This document shows, one piece after another, positions 13,301 through 23,759 of a stretch of DNA of 64,000 nucleotides (within the stretch, counting starts at the first letter, position 1; each line of letters starts with the position of its first letter). A model generated the notes under the pieces. That model made no database searches. It was not told the DNA's origin and saw only the letters and a list, made by a program, of their open reading frames with translations. Where the stretch lies: positions 248,001 through 312,000 of the forward strand of contig BCIG01000025.1 of NCBI GenBank assembly GCA_001599915.1. Direction: 5' to 3'. Made by a program: the position numbers and the translations under genes. The DNA is from Symbiotaphrina buchneri (taxonomy: Eukaryota > Ascomycota > Symbiotaphrinales > Symbiotaphrinaceae).

Positions 13301-14969
13301 AAGCTATTGGGCTGTTTTGCTAGAAGAACCGTAGCATGCAGTGTGAATATTTCATCATCAGCATCTGCTGTATCTAGCAGGTCATATTCTTCACATTCGG
13401 TATTCACCAGAAGATTGGTGGTGGAATTACCAGAACGGGAATCGCTTTTGCTTGGGTTTTGGTTTTGCCTCTTTAGGTCTAGCACCTGTCGCCAATGACT
13501 AAGGGCTTTTTCAGGGTGCTCATAAAAGCAATCTTTGATTACATGACCGGTTTTCTTGCAGTGATCACAGAATTTCCGTGGCTTTTTCAAAACTTTACCC
13601 AATTAGGTACTTCTGAGAACATCGGTATTGTTGTTTTGATTGCCGTTTTGGTGGTTGTTTCGAGTGAATAACGCACTAGCTTGGTCGCCATCGCGATTTT
13701 CGATTCGTTGTGCTTCATCCAATAAATTTGAAAATAATTGGTCAATTGTAAGAAGCAATCCGTCCTGATTGGCTCGGAAGTTTTGGGTGATTGTTGTAAT
13801 AAACGATTCATATTGCTCGTTTAAATTGCTTAAAACATAAGCAATAATTACCTGTTGCGGTAATTTGATATTGCACACTTGCAGCTTGTTTAGCAAACGA
13901 CGAATTTCATTGCAGAAAGATTCCATATTGTTACCACATGTTGTTAGTATGGTTTGGAAAAACTTTTTGCAGTGCAGGAATTCTGCATTGAACCCCTTTG
14001 GGGCATAGAGCGATTTCAACAAATCCCATGCTTCTTTAGGACTAGTGCATTCGCTGATTTGCAGCATTGGACCGTCCTCCAAGGTAAGGGTAATTGTTGC
14101 AAGAGCTTGGTTCAGCTTTTCTGTATCCAGACTAGTAGGTTCAGAAATAGCAGAGCCTAGTCCGTTTTTGACCAGAAGTAAATGAAAACAGATAGACCAA
14201 GTTTTGTAATTTTCCTGGCCTTTCAACTTCTTGATTTGGAGAATTCGATTGGTAGAAAGCAACATGGTGAATGGCGGTTGCAGTGACTGTGCGATGTGTG
14301 CACAAGCAAAAATAATGTGCAGGAGGATAGGAGGAAAAGGATTTGATTGGTTGAAATTTCAACTGTTAATGACAGCCGGGCTTTATAACCTGTGAAAAGG
14401 TAAAGCAGAAGGATACAGCTTGGAGCAGTGTGAATGAATGTGGAAGCAGGTGTGAATGCTGATTGAATTGATGGATATCTATCTGGGAATTGCACTCTAC
14501 TTTTACAGACGTGAAGGGGAAGGCAGTAAGCTTGTTATTACCGTTTCCCTATTTCTGCTACAGTGTGCATTAAGGCGCAGCTTGCAGCATTACGTGTTTT
14601 CTTACATGGCTTAGTAAATCTAGAACATGTAGCTTGTTTTGTTACTGACTAGCTTGTTTTGCTATCAGGTAGCTTGTTTTGCTATCAGTTAACTTGTTTT
14701 GCTACCAGCTAGCTTATTTTGCTATCAGTTAGCTTGTTTTGCTACCAACTAGCTTGTTTTGCTATTGCTAGCTTGTTCTACCATCTAGCTAGCAGGATTC
14801 ACCTGTTAACTAGTAGGTTTCATTTCTGGCTAGCAGCTGTATCAGCCAGAGGTGAATTACACAAGCGTTTCATCGTGTTTCAGCCAGCCACCTTGCCCTG
14901 TATTCACGTTCTACTGTGTTCTGGAGCGTTCCAGGATAGCAGTGCTTATTAGCACTTAGTATTTTAACA
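10350..14969 (-). mobile_element. Broken Copia-family LTR retroelement, minus strand
   Basis: Parts in order from the right: a capsid-like gag region (13603-14265), a nucleic-acid-binding knuckle and protease region (13213-13602), an integrase region (11458-12834) and a reverse transcriptase/RNase H region (10468-11259). This order, with integrase before reverse transcriptase, defines Copia (Pseudoviridae type). The element is broken, with several breaks. The two outer ends (TGTTAAAATA.. and ..TATTTTAACA) are related as inverted copies over about 80 bp; no direct LTR pair is evident. Nine undetermined bases lie between 10893 and 11171. It is moderately old, yet much of the coding sequence is still readable. 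Confidence 0.85.
14631..14790. repeat. 20-bp tandem repeat, about 8 units, in the right end of the Copia element
   Basis: The unit is close to AGCTTGTTTTGCTATCAGTT. Seven units sit at exact 20-bp spacing from 14631, then a 19-bp unit and a diverged one. The array lies in the non-coding right-hand (5' for the element) portion, probably within its LTR. Confidence 0.85.
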
Positions 14970-15095
14970 TCTGGCCACTGTAGAACCTAGGGCTAGGGTT
15001 ACAGGTAGAAAATAATGATGTTTTAACTATTCCTAATCAGATTTTAAAATTTCAAAAAGGGTATTATTCAGCAATAAATTTGTTATACAATGGTG

Positions 15096-15364
15096 TTTTT
15101 ATTATTTTAAAGGGTTGATTATTTATAGAGATAAAATTAAGGTTTCGGTTAAATGCTTACTAAGCATTTATCTCATCAGATCTTATCAAATATTATCGGA
15201 AAAATATTTTTCCTAGTTGCAATCTGGTTTTTATTTGGTTTTTACCAACTGGAGAAAAAAACTATTACACCAAACCAGTTGGTGGTTTTGTGTCAGATCT
15301 CTATACCAACTCATACTTAGCACCGGTTTGGTAAACCATACCAATTGGTAAATACCATACCAGT
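15096..15364. repeat. Right 269-bp inverted arm
   Basis: Reverse-complement partner of 10081-10349, with the same length to the base as I aligned it. It is separated from the Copia end by about 126 bp of AT-rich sequence (14970-15095) that has no counterpart on the left. Further outward (15365-15480) short CAAGCCTG and CTATACCA words repeat, suggesting older copies. Confidence 0.65.
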
Positions 15365-15535
15365 GACAAGCCTAAAGCTTAGAATGTTAAAATACTATAC
15401 CATACCATACCAACAACAAGCCTGACTGTACTATACCAACAGCAAGCCTGATTTACCAAGATAAAATTAGGTTTCATTTAAAGTTACTTACTAAGTGCTT
15501 ACTAAGTATTTAGTAAATAGTTTTAATAATTTACA

Positions 15536-16226
15536 ATAAATACTTGATAGTAGTATTTATATTTATAACTAGTGGTATCTGGTACTAGGGATCTAAGCTA
15601 TCATATATAGTTAAGTTTCTTGCTAGGCAAGTTTAAAAGGTCAAAATACTATATTACACTATATCAATAGCAAGTCTGTTAACCTGTACTTAGTATTGAT
15701 TTGGTAAACCATATTAACTGGTAAACACTATACCAGTGACAAGCTTGTTACCAATGTTAAATGTAGTATATATTAGATTATTAGATTAAAAAGATAAAAT
15801 AAGAAAATTTTTCTTTTAAAATTACTATTTTTAAAAAGGATATAGAACTAACATTTGGTAAGTTCTATAATTATATTTATAATGATAAGTTATATTTAAT
15901 CTGGTTTAATATACAAAGTAGTTTATATTAATATATATTAGTTTGTATTAACTTATATTAATATGTTCTATTATTTATTAGTATTTATAAATATAAGGTA
16001 AGTTAGATAAAAAAAGATAGTTTAGTTAGAATACAATTGTTTTTATATAATCTTATATTCTAACCAAACTGTTGTTTTAAACAGGTTTGTTGTTAATATA
16101 GTATAATATAGTATTTTAACTATTTAAACTTGTTTACCAAGAAACTTGACTATATATAGTAGTTTAAACCTTTAATACCAGATACTACTAGTGATAAATA
16201 TAAATACTACCATCAAGTATTTATTT
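15536..16226. mobile_element. AT-rich element with about 145-bp terminal inverted repeats, no gene
   Basis: 15536-15684 (starts AATAAATACTTGATAGTAGT) is matched in reverse complement by about 16082-16226. The inner 400 bp is very AT-rich and non-coding. The size (691 bp), long inverted ends and lack of coding fit a non-autonomous DNA element of the MITE or foldback type. Its arms share words with the 269-bp arms (TTTGGTAAACCAT-like and CAATAGCAAG-like strings at 15665-15750), so the two may be one family. Confidence 0.6.
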
Positions 16227-16669
16227 ATAGAAAAATAAACAAATTATTTTGAATTTAGCCAATGTTTTACTAATATTTTTTTATAATAAAATATAATTTT
16301 AAAAGATAAATAATCAGAAGTTCAAAGTTATTATTATAACTATAAATAAATTCAATTTAAAAGTTAAAACTTTAGAATTTTATTATAACTAATATATCTA
16401 ATATCTTAAAAGCTATCTAAGGTTTTACCAACATGTTTATATTCTTGTTAAGTAAGGTTGTATTAAACTTGAGTAAAGTTATATTAAGTTTAAGTATATA
16501 TTTATTAAACTAACTTATAACCATAAGTATTAAAGTTATATAAACTTCCTTATATAACATTATCCTATATCCTATATATATTCCCTTTAAAGACCAGGTT
16601 TATGTTTATATGGTTAGGATTTATAACAGTCATAATACAAAGGGTTAACTATATATTACAGGTCTATTA
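16227..16669. other. AT-rich spacer left of the H3-like fragment
   Basis: No gene is visible. The part nearest 16600-16669 may hold the degraded C-terminal end of the H3-like gene (see the H3-like entry), but I cannot align it securely. The rest is simple AT-rich sequence. Confidence 0.4.
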
Positions 16670-16787
16670 CAAGCTGTATATACTTTTGAAAATACCATTT
16701 AACCATGTCTTGGCTGTTTCCTGTAACATCTCAAGGACATCAACGGTATATCTCTTTGTATCCAGCTTCATCCAGGCAGATCTTACA
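16670..16787 (-). pseudogene. H3-like histone fold, C-terminal fragment (left of the Gypsy insertion)
   Basis: Minus-strand sequence here continues the H3-like gene that starts at 23183, after removal of the 6-kb Gypsy insertion and one copy of its TTACA duplication. It reads into KICLDEAGYK and then, one frame over, VDVLEMLQETAKTWLNGIF. The second piece aligns with the canonical H3 alpha-2 helix around AVMALQEASEAYLVGLFE. One frame change near 16743-16755 separates the pieces. The part of H3 beyond alpha-2 is not securely recognisable. The fragment is isolated from its start by the insertion, so the gene cannot be functional now. Confidence 0.6.
16783..16787. repeat. Target-site duplication TTACA, left copy
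   Basis: The five bases TTACA immediately precede the left LTR and are repeated exactly at 22852-22856 after the right LTR. A 5-bp duplication is usual for Gypsy integrases. Confidence 0.85.
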
Positions 16788-17000
16788 TGTTGAGACCCAT
16801 AGGGTGGGGAAGGTATGATTAGTACAAAAGCAGGATTGTATTGTAAACTATTACTAAGGAAAGAAGCTATTATACACAGTGTACAATTGTAGTTGAATAC
16901 AGCTTGCTTAGTGTTCTAGTTAAGGCTTTGCCCTAATGCCACCCCTCTTTTTGCTTACATAAGCAGCTGCTCTGGTTGCACAGAGCTTTAGCATATAATA
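16788..17000. repeat. Left LTR of the Gypsy element (213 bp)
   Basis: It begins TGTTGAGACC and aligns without gaps to 22639-22851 with 22 differences, every one a transition. In 20 of the 22 this copy carries the A or T. Confidence 0.9.
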
Positions 17001-20000
17001 TCATCCCCCTTTTAATAACAGACTCCGGCTGCTATCTCCTAATACCTGGCCACTCATGTACATCTAGGGCAGCTATAGTGCTCTTGGGTAAGAAGCTCCT
17101 AGGGGTTGTAGTCGTCATCTGATAGATAATCAGGTATGTTATCTCAATAGATGGACTACAGTTCCGGTTCTACCTTGTCTTCCTGGACAGGCTCTGTATC
17201 AAGGTCATCCGGGTCTAGAAGCTCTTCCAGTATAGGTCAGGGAGCCAAAGGGTTCACTTAGTAGAAGTTACAACATACAGTAGTTGTAGAACAGAGTAGG
17301 TAAGCAGGTTCCCAGGTAGATTCAGCATAGCCTACCCAATGGACTTTATAGAGAAGTCCTTGTTCTGATTGATCAGCATCTAGTATCTCCTGCACCTTGA
17401 ATCCCTCCTTATCATCAGGACCAAAGGCCTCTAGGAACATATCTATAATAATGGCTATAGACAATAGGTTATCTAATAGCCTGTGGTATGGTTCCAAGAG
17501 AGATATATAGAACACATCATGGATATTCAAGGATTCCAGGAGTTTAAGTCAATATGTAACAGGATTGATAACCTTTACAATAAGGAACAGGCTGATTTTC
17601 TTATAATCAAGCTTATGGCTTTGTTGCATTCGGATGTTTGTCGTTCTGAGCAGGACAAGGTCCCCTACCTTGAATTTATTTTATAGCCGTTTCCGGTTAG
17701 CATACTTGATGGCTCTTTCCTAAGACTTTAACAGACATATCTACAGCATCTCTAGGAGTCCTACCATAAAGTTAGCATAAGCTTATATATCAGGCTCATA
17801 GCTAGTAACATTGGTCGCTTCTTAGATTAGAAGGTTATTTAGATGATATCCCTGATTGACAAAGAACAGTGTTACCTCAGTGGCAAAGTATCTTAAGTTA
17901 TTATATAAGAACTCTACTAAGTCTAGCTACTTGTCCCAATCATCCTGGGTAAAGTTGATATAATAACAAAGGTATTCTTCTATAGGTTGGTTAACCTGTT
18001 CTATCTGGCCATCTGATTATAAATGATACACTGATGATACACTCTGCCGGATACCTATTCGCTTATATAGGTATACCTAGAAGTCATTAATCTACTTCTT
18101 ATCCTGATCAGATACCTATACCTTAGGGATCCTATAGAGTTATATAATTGTCCATTGTACAATAACTGCTGCTTTTTTGTTAGATATGCTCTTATTATAC
18201 GGTACAAGATGGATCCTTTTCATAAAATGGTTAATAAAGACTAGGATTGAGTTATAACCAAAGGGTGTCATTAATAGCTTCATTATCATATCTATTTTCA
18301 CCTAGGACCAATGTCCATCTGATGATAATAACGGTTTAAGCAATCTAAACAGATGATAGTGATCAGCCTTGTCTAACTGACAAATCTGGTACTGTTTAAT
18401 ATATACCTTTGTATCTTTCTTTAACCTAGGCTAATAGTATTTCTGTTACAATAGGTCTAGTATATATTCTATCCTGTAATGGCCAGCTAAAGGTACATCA
18501 TGGTTATCATATAATAGCTATCATTATAGCTTCTTTAGAATGTACAGTTTCCCTTTCCTCTATAAGGAGCTATCCCCCTCTTATATCCAATGTTCTGGTA
18601 TAGATTTGCTTTAAAACCACTCTGTGATTAGGTCAGTCAGTATCAATTCCATAATGATATCATGGTATCTAAAATCGATATAAAACTCTGTCATTGCTAG
18701 GACTGGGTATATCACTGCAAATGGCAATAGATTACCTTCAAGAACAAGGTCTTCTCCATCTGTTTCCATATAATCAGGTTATCAATTTGGCCTATCGGCT
18801 GGGTTTGTATTTCCAGGTTGATAGATGATATAAAAGTTATATTCCATCAGGTCTATGATCCACTTTGTTTATCTACAGTTAAGGTCTTAGCCTCTTTTGT
18901 TTTAGAAGTATTGTAGGTTTACATGGTCAGAGTAAATGGTTACTGGCTCCAGGCTACCAAGGATATATGGTCATTAGTGTTTCAGATACTCAATGACTAC
19001 TAGTAGCTCTTGATCCAGTATGCTATAATTCCTTTTAGCTGGTATCATCTTTCTACTCTAATATACAATAATGTATCAGATACCATTAAATGACTAGCTG
19101 AAGATACCTGCAATACTAAACCCTGATACATCTGTTTTAACTATTGTAAACAGGTCAGGGTTGAAGTGCATAAGAAATGATTCTTTGTTGAATTCATCTT
19201 TTAGCCGTTAGAAGGCTTATACTTATATTGGGCCCTATTCCCAAAGCATGTCTTTGGCTAATAAGTCTATCAACAATTTTGTGATTTTTGAATATCTGTA
19301 TACAAAACGCTTGTAAAAGGTGCAGAATCCTATAAAGCCTTGGATGTCCTTGACCTTGATAGGTATTAGCTATTTGATGATCATTTCCACCTATACTGGG
19401 TCTATCCAGACTCTCTCTCCTAATACTAAGAAGCTTAGGAACCTAGTTTCTATAATGTAGAACTCAGACTTCTTAGTTTAAATAAATAGATTATTCTCCC
19501 ATAATTGTTGTAAAACCTTCTTTGTCCGGTCTTGTACTTCTTACAAAGTGTTCCTGTAGATAAGGATATTGTCCAGATATGCAATGACTTCCTTCCAGAG
19601 CATCTCTCCTAAGATATAGTTGACAAAACGTTAAAAGGTTGCTGATATATTATACAGGCTGAACAACATGACTGTATATTCAAATATACCAAATAGTATC
19701 ATAAAGGCTGTTAGGTATTCTGAGCCCTCTTCTATCAGGCAAAGGTGATAAACACTTAGTATATCCAGATAGATTAGGTATCAGCAGCCCTGTAAGAGGT
19801 TAATAAGCTTATCTATCCAAAGGATCAGGTATCAGTCTTTGATAGTGACTTTGTTAAGCTTTTGGTAATCTATACAGAAATGTAGCTGGTCTGAATGTGG
19901 TTTAGGTACAAATAAACAGGGTGAAACAATCAGGAACTTGCTTTCCTATATATAGCCTTATGCTAGGTTTTCTTCAATATACCTCTTTATCAGCTCTAGC

Positions 20001-22638
20001 TCTTTTGATAGCTGATGATAATCCTGTTGTTGTTTTGGTTAATACCCAGGGAATAGCTTGATTACATGATCAAAACAACCCTGATATAGGTTAACCTTAT
20101 TGTTTATATATAGCAAGAAGACATCTATAAACTCTTGGTAGACTTCTAGGATCTTGTCCAATTGTATCAAAACATAGGTCAGGTCCTCTGTATACAGTTG
20201 TAGGATATATAAAGCATTTAGCTCTATCGGTTCTGGTAACTTAATCATTGTCTTTACTATAACTGATAGATACAGGATGTCTTATAACTGTTGGACATTC
20301 TTAAAGCATCTTAAAGGTATTATACCTAAGGCCTTATCTTTACCGATCTATACTTCATACATCTATCAGTTGATCTACAGGTTGTACTATCATAGCCATA
20401 AGATCCTGAGGACAATTGAATAATAGCTGGTCAGTACTGCTATTAGCTCTATCATAAAGGTACCCAGTTCATTTAACATGAAAAAGAGTTTATAAATGAC
20501 CGTTTTCTCCTATAGAACCAGTTTAAAACCTACTATATCAACAATAGGTACATTGAGATAACACTTTACCAGCAAGTTAAGAAGATAAGCAAAGTCTTGA
20601 TTGATAAAGTTTCCTAACCTTCCAGAGTTAACTATTGTTTAAAGGGGTAACTAACGATAGAAACCTCAAAGGACAACATGTTGGTTCGGTGGATTAATCT
20701 TGGTTATAGCTGATGTTATTATAATTATAATCAGTTTGAACTCTGGGTCCAAAGGGTGAACCATTCCCTCTAGATCATCTAGTTTTCTAAATCAGACAAA
20801 GATAAGTTAGTAACTGTCTTTTATCCTGTTGATGGAGTTACAGTGATAAGGTGATCATCTAAGTCCATTTGGAACATGGCCAGTTGAATGTTTTTTATAC
20901 CCTAGGCTTATAACTTTATAGCTAGTTTACAATACTCTTTCCTTTGATAACCTGGCTTCTTACAGTACAAATATAAGCTATTCTTAAGGTGGTACTCTTG
21001 TTCTTCTTAGGATAACAGAGTTCTAAACTACAATAAGCTATCTTGTTTAGGTCCGGATAGACCTATTGATACAATATACTTTGTTTCTGGTACTTAGGAC
21101 ACAGGGGGCCTGGATATCATCATATTGATTGAAGTTATTATAAAACGGTTATTTATCATTATAGTATTCTGTTGATAGATAAGCTTATTGTCTTCCAAGT
21201 ATAACGACTGATTAATCATAATAGCCTTTGTCTTAAGGTTATAATAGTTATAATGATCCATCAACAAGAACCTCAGGAATTTGCATACTTCCAGTTTCAG
21301 GCCAGTCCAGAAGTCATCCACCTAAGTGCTGGTATCATAACCTATATAATATACTAAGTTTTCAAACTCTATGACAAAGTCCTGGATAGAACAAGTCTGA
21401 TATAGTTTACAAAAACATATAACAAGTTCATTACAAAGATAAGGGTTCTTAAAGTATACCTGGATCTCTTAGAGGAACCAGGAATACTAGGTTATTACCT
21501 CTTATCTGTAAAAACCCTGTTGTATATTATATCTCCAGGCTAACATCCTTTTAGAGATCATATGTTCTAAAGCAAAAAGTATCTTAACTGTATCCAATGT
21601 ATATATCCTTGGTTAGGTTTTAAAACATATCTTTAAGTTTAATAAGAACGGCTCTAGGTGTTCAGGGTTGCCATTATAGGGTAAGATTAAGTTGGTTAAC
21701 TTTAGGTCTTTTATAGGTAGTTCAGTCCTATATAGTACAGTTAACTGGGTAAGGTTCTATAGCATGAATTGCTTGCTCTTAGGAAGGCTATCAACATATT
21801 AAACATAATCTGGTATAGCCTGTATCATATCATGCAGTATCTGTCCCTGTGTAGTTGGTATATTCATTCTTGGAAACTCTATAGAAGATTGAGGTTGATC
21901 AGGATCAATCAGTGTTTCTGATGTATATATTGTAATGTATCTAAGGACTGTTGGATATAGGATACCTGTTTCCTTTGCTTGCATTCGGAGCCTCTTATAG
22001 AGTACAGTAATCTGATCTTTGATCTTTGTTATACATCGGTCAAATTATTCTTCTTGATAACGTTTCTTTAATAGGGTATATAGCTGATTTTTGAATATTG
22101 TCAGCTGGGCCTAGAGGTTTTCATATTCTGTATTCAAAACAATGTACTCTTAGATAATGGCTTAAACGCCATCTTCAATGTTCAAAGTATCCTAGATCTA
22201 AGCCGCCAGCTGCTCAGCTGTCAATTCCATCTCTTCTGGCTCTTTACCTACTGACGGGTTCTGTTGATTGAGTTCATCTGTTGTATCTGATTGATAACGT
22301 TGATTCCTGTTCTTTTCACAGCCTTTGCCTTTATCTTAAACGCCTGAATACCCCTTTAACTCAGAGGATCCTAGTTAGCCACCCTTGGCTGATTGGGATT
22401 TGTTAAGGTTTGCTATCATTGGCTAGGTAAGTCCCTGTTGGGCTTGTCTGAAACTAAACAGGTTAGCGGATGTACATTCAGAATTGGTATAACTCAAAAT
22501 GGTGTCTTTCAACCAAACGGGTGTGAGAGAGGTGTAGAGATTGCTGCTGGTCAGCCTATCACCTTACTGAAAGAAGCTTACTCACAGCTTCAAGACTGGA
22601 AAACTAATCATGGCTTCCCTTCTCAGGGAGTAATAGGA

Positions 22639-22851
22639 TGTTGAGACCTGTAGGGTAGGGAAGGTACGATTAGTACAAAAGCAGGATTGTATTGCAAACT
22701 ATTACTAAGGAAAGAAGCTATTGTACACAGTGCGCAATTGCAGTTGAGTGCAGCTCGCTTAGTGTTCTAGTTAGGGCTTTGCCCTAGTGCCACCCCTCCT
22801 CTCGCTTACATAAGCAGCCGCTCTGGTTGCACAGAGCTTTGGCACGTAACA
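22639..22851. repeat. Right LTR of the Gypsy element (213 bp)
   Basis: It begins TGTTGAGACC and ends CACGTAACA. It is the less mutated of the two LTRs and retains most of the G/C at variable sites. TTACA follows directly at 22852-22856. Confidence 0.9.
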
Positions 22852-23183
22852 TTACAGACCAGACGTTGGACAGGTGTTTTCAATAAAAGGAGTTCTGTAG
22901 TATTCCAAAACTTCCGGATCTCCTTTAACACAGCACCTATAAATAATATATATTACTTAACTGTATTACCAGTGTGATTATAGGAGAACTTACTACCAAC
23001 AGGGTGCTTATATGGTTTACAAGGCTTACGAGGCCTAGGCTCATTGAAGGTGCCAGTGTCCCGTATCTTTACCTGCGTCTTACGGACTGTCCACTCTCGC
23101 AACACCTTATTGTACTCTTCCAGCTGTTCTTTGCATGGCTTGCTACCAGCGTTCTGGCGAGGCGCTTGCTTCTCACGTGCCAT
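22852..23183 (-). pseudogene. Divergent histone H3-like gene, N-terminal part, interrupted by the Gypsy element
   Basis: From an ATG at 23183 the minus strand reads MAREKQAPRQNAGSKPCKEQ, which aligns with the canonical H3 tail [20 protein letters not shown]. A tail longer than usual follows (basic, with PRPRKPCKPYKHP). After a 33-nt GT..AG gap (22937-22969), which is short for a fungal intron, comes GAVLKEIRKFWNTTELLLL then KTPVQRLVCKI. These match the H3 alpha-N and alpha-1 region (GTVALREIRRYQKSTELLI, RKLPFQRLVREI). The Gypsy element cuts the gene right after this, and alpha-2 continues at 16787. The identity pattern is clear for H3, but substitutions are numerous, including in the tail lysines. 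It could be a fast-evolving H3 variant killed by the insertion or an old pseudogene. CenH3 is less likely because the tail starts like ordinary H3. Confidence 0.65.
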
Positions 23184-23759
23184 CTGTTTCTATCAGCAAT
23201 ATACAATACAAAGGTGCAATACCAACTCACTTTTCAAGACAACAAGAAGCTAGTCAACCAAAGAAGAAGAACGATTCTTAGCTGTTATTGGTACTAGGGT
23301 CTGAACTACCATCCCTTGTCCATTCGAGTTTGTTGGTGGTTAAGATTAAAAAGTTAAAACACCATACCACATTCTACCACTTGCAATCCCGTCAATGCTC
23401 CGCAAAGAGTGTCTCTTCGAGATATTTCGATTTTTTCGTTCTGTATCTCGCATCTGGAGGATTGCCTCGGCCCTCATTCATAACGAGCTCCATTTTAAAA
23501 ATTGGACGTGAACATTTTGGGTTGCCTGTTACAAGATCATGGAACGCCAATGACTGCAACGAATAAATCTGCTTCCGCACCAGGCCACTGTAAGCATAAC
23601 GGGGCTGCGTAGGAGGGTTTGAAGAACGCAATGAGCATGAGAATTCGGAATTCCTTGATTCCTGTGAATGCTCCAATCTCTCTTGAAGTGGCCATCGAAA
23701 GACGAGAGCAGCAGTAAGAAAAAGAAAAAGTCCAAGTCAGGACAAGACTGCAAAGGGAC
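23184..23759. other. Right border of the mobile-element island
   Basis: Around 23350-23390 there is a CACCATACCACATTCTACCA string resembling, in reverse complement, words at 10050-10090 of the left flank. This marks the right limit of the AT-rich island. From about 23400 base composition returns to host level. I found no convincing gene here. Confidence 0.4.

Larger units (their letters stand above)
16788..22851 (-). mobile_element. Gypsy-family (chromovirus) LTR retrotransposon, full length but heavily decayed
   Basis: Paired 213-bp LTRs (16788-17000 and 22639-22851) and a TTACA duplication bound a 6064-bp insertion. The coding orientation is minus, because a chromodomain-type integrase C-terminus lies near the left LTR (17258-17530, with VHWVGYAESTWEP as its core). 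Polymerase and gag regions should fill the rest towards 22600, but the sequence is so mutated that I can only infer them from position. It is broken, with very many breaks (dozens). LTR divergence is about 10%, all transitions. That points to repeat-induced point mutation, so the divergence cannot be used as a clock. Confidence 0.88.

Noticed and set aside
14987-15001. Telomere-like CTAGGGCTAGGGTTA
   Set aside because: Only two imperfect units inside the mobile-element island; too little for an interstitial telomere.
22852-23183. Centromeric H3 (CenH3)
   Set aside because: The tail begins like ordinary H3, and I see no feature specific to CenH3. The divergence alone does not decide it, so I call it only H3-like.
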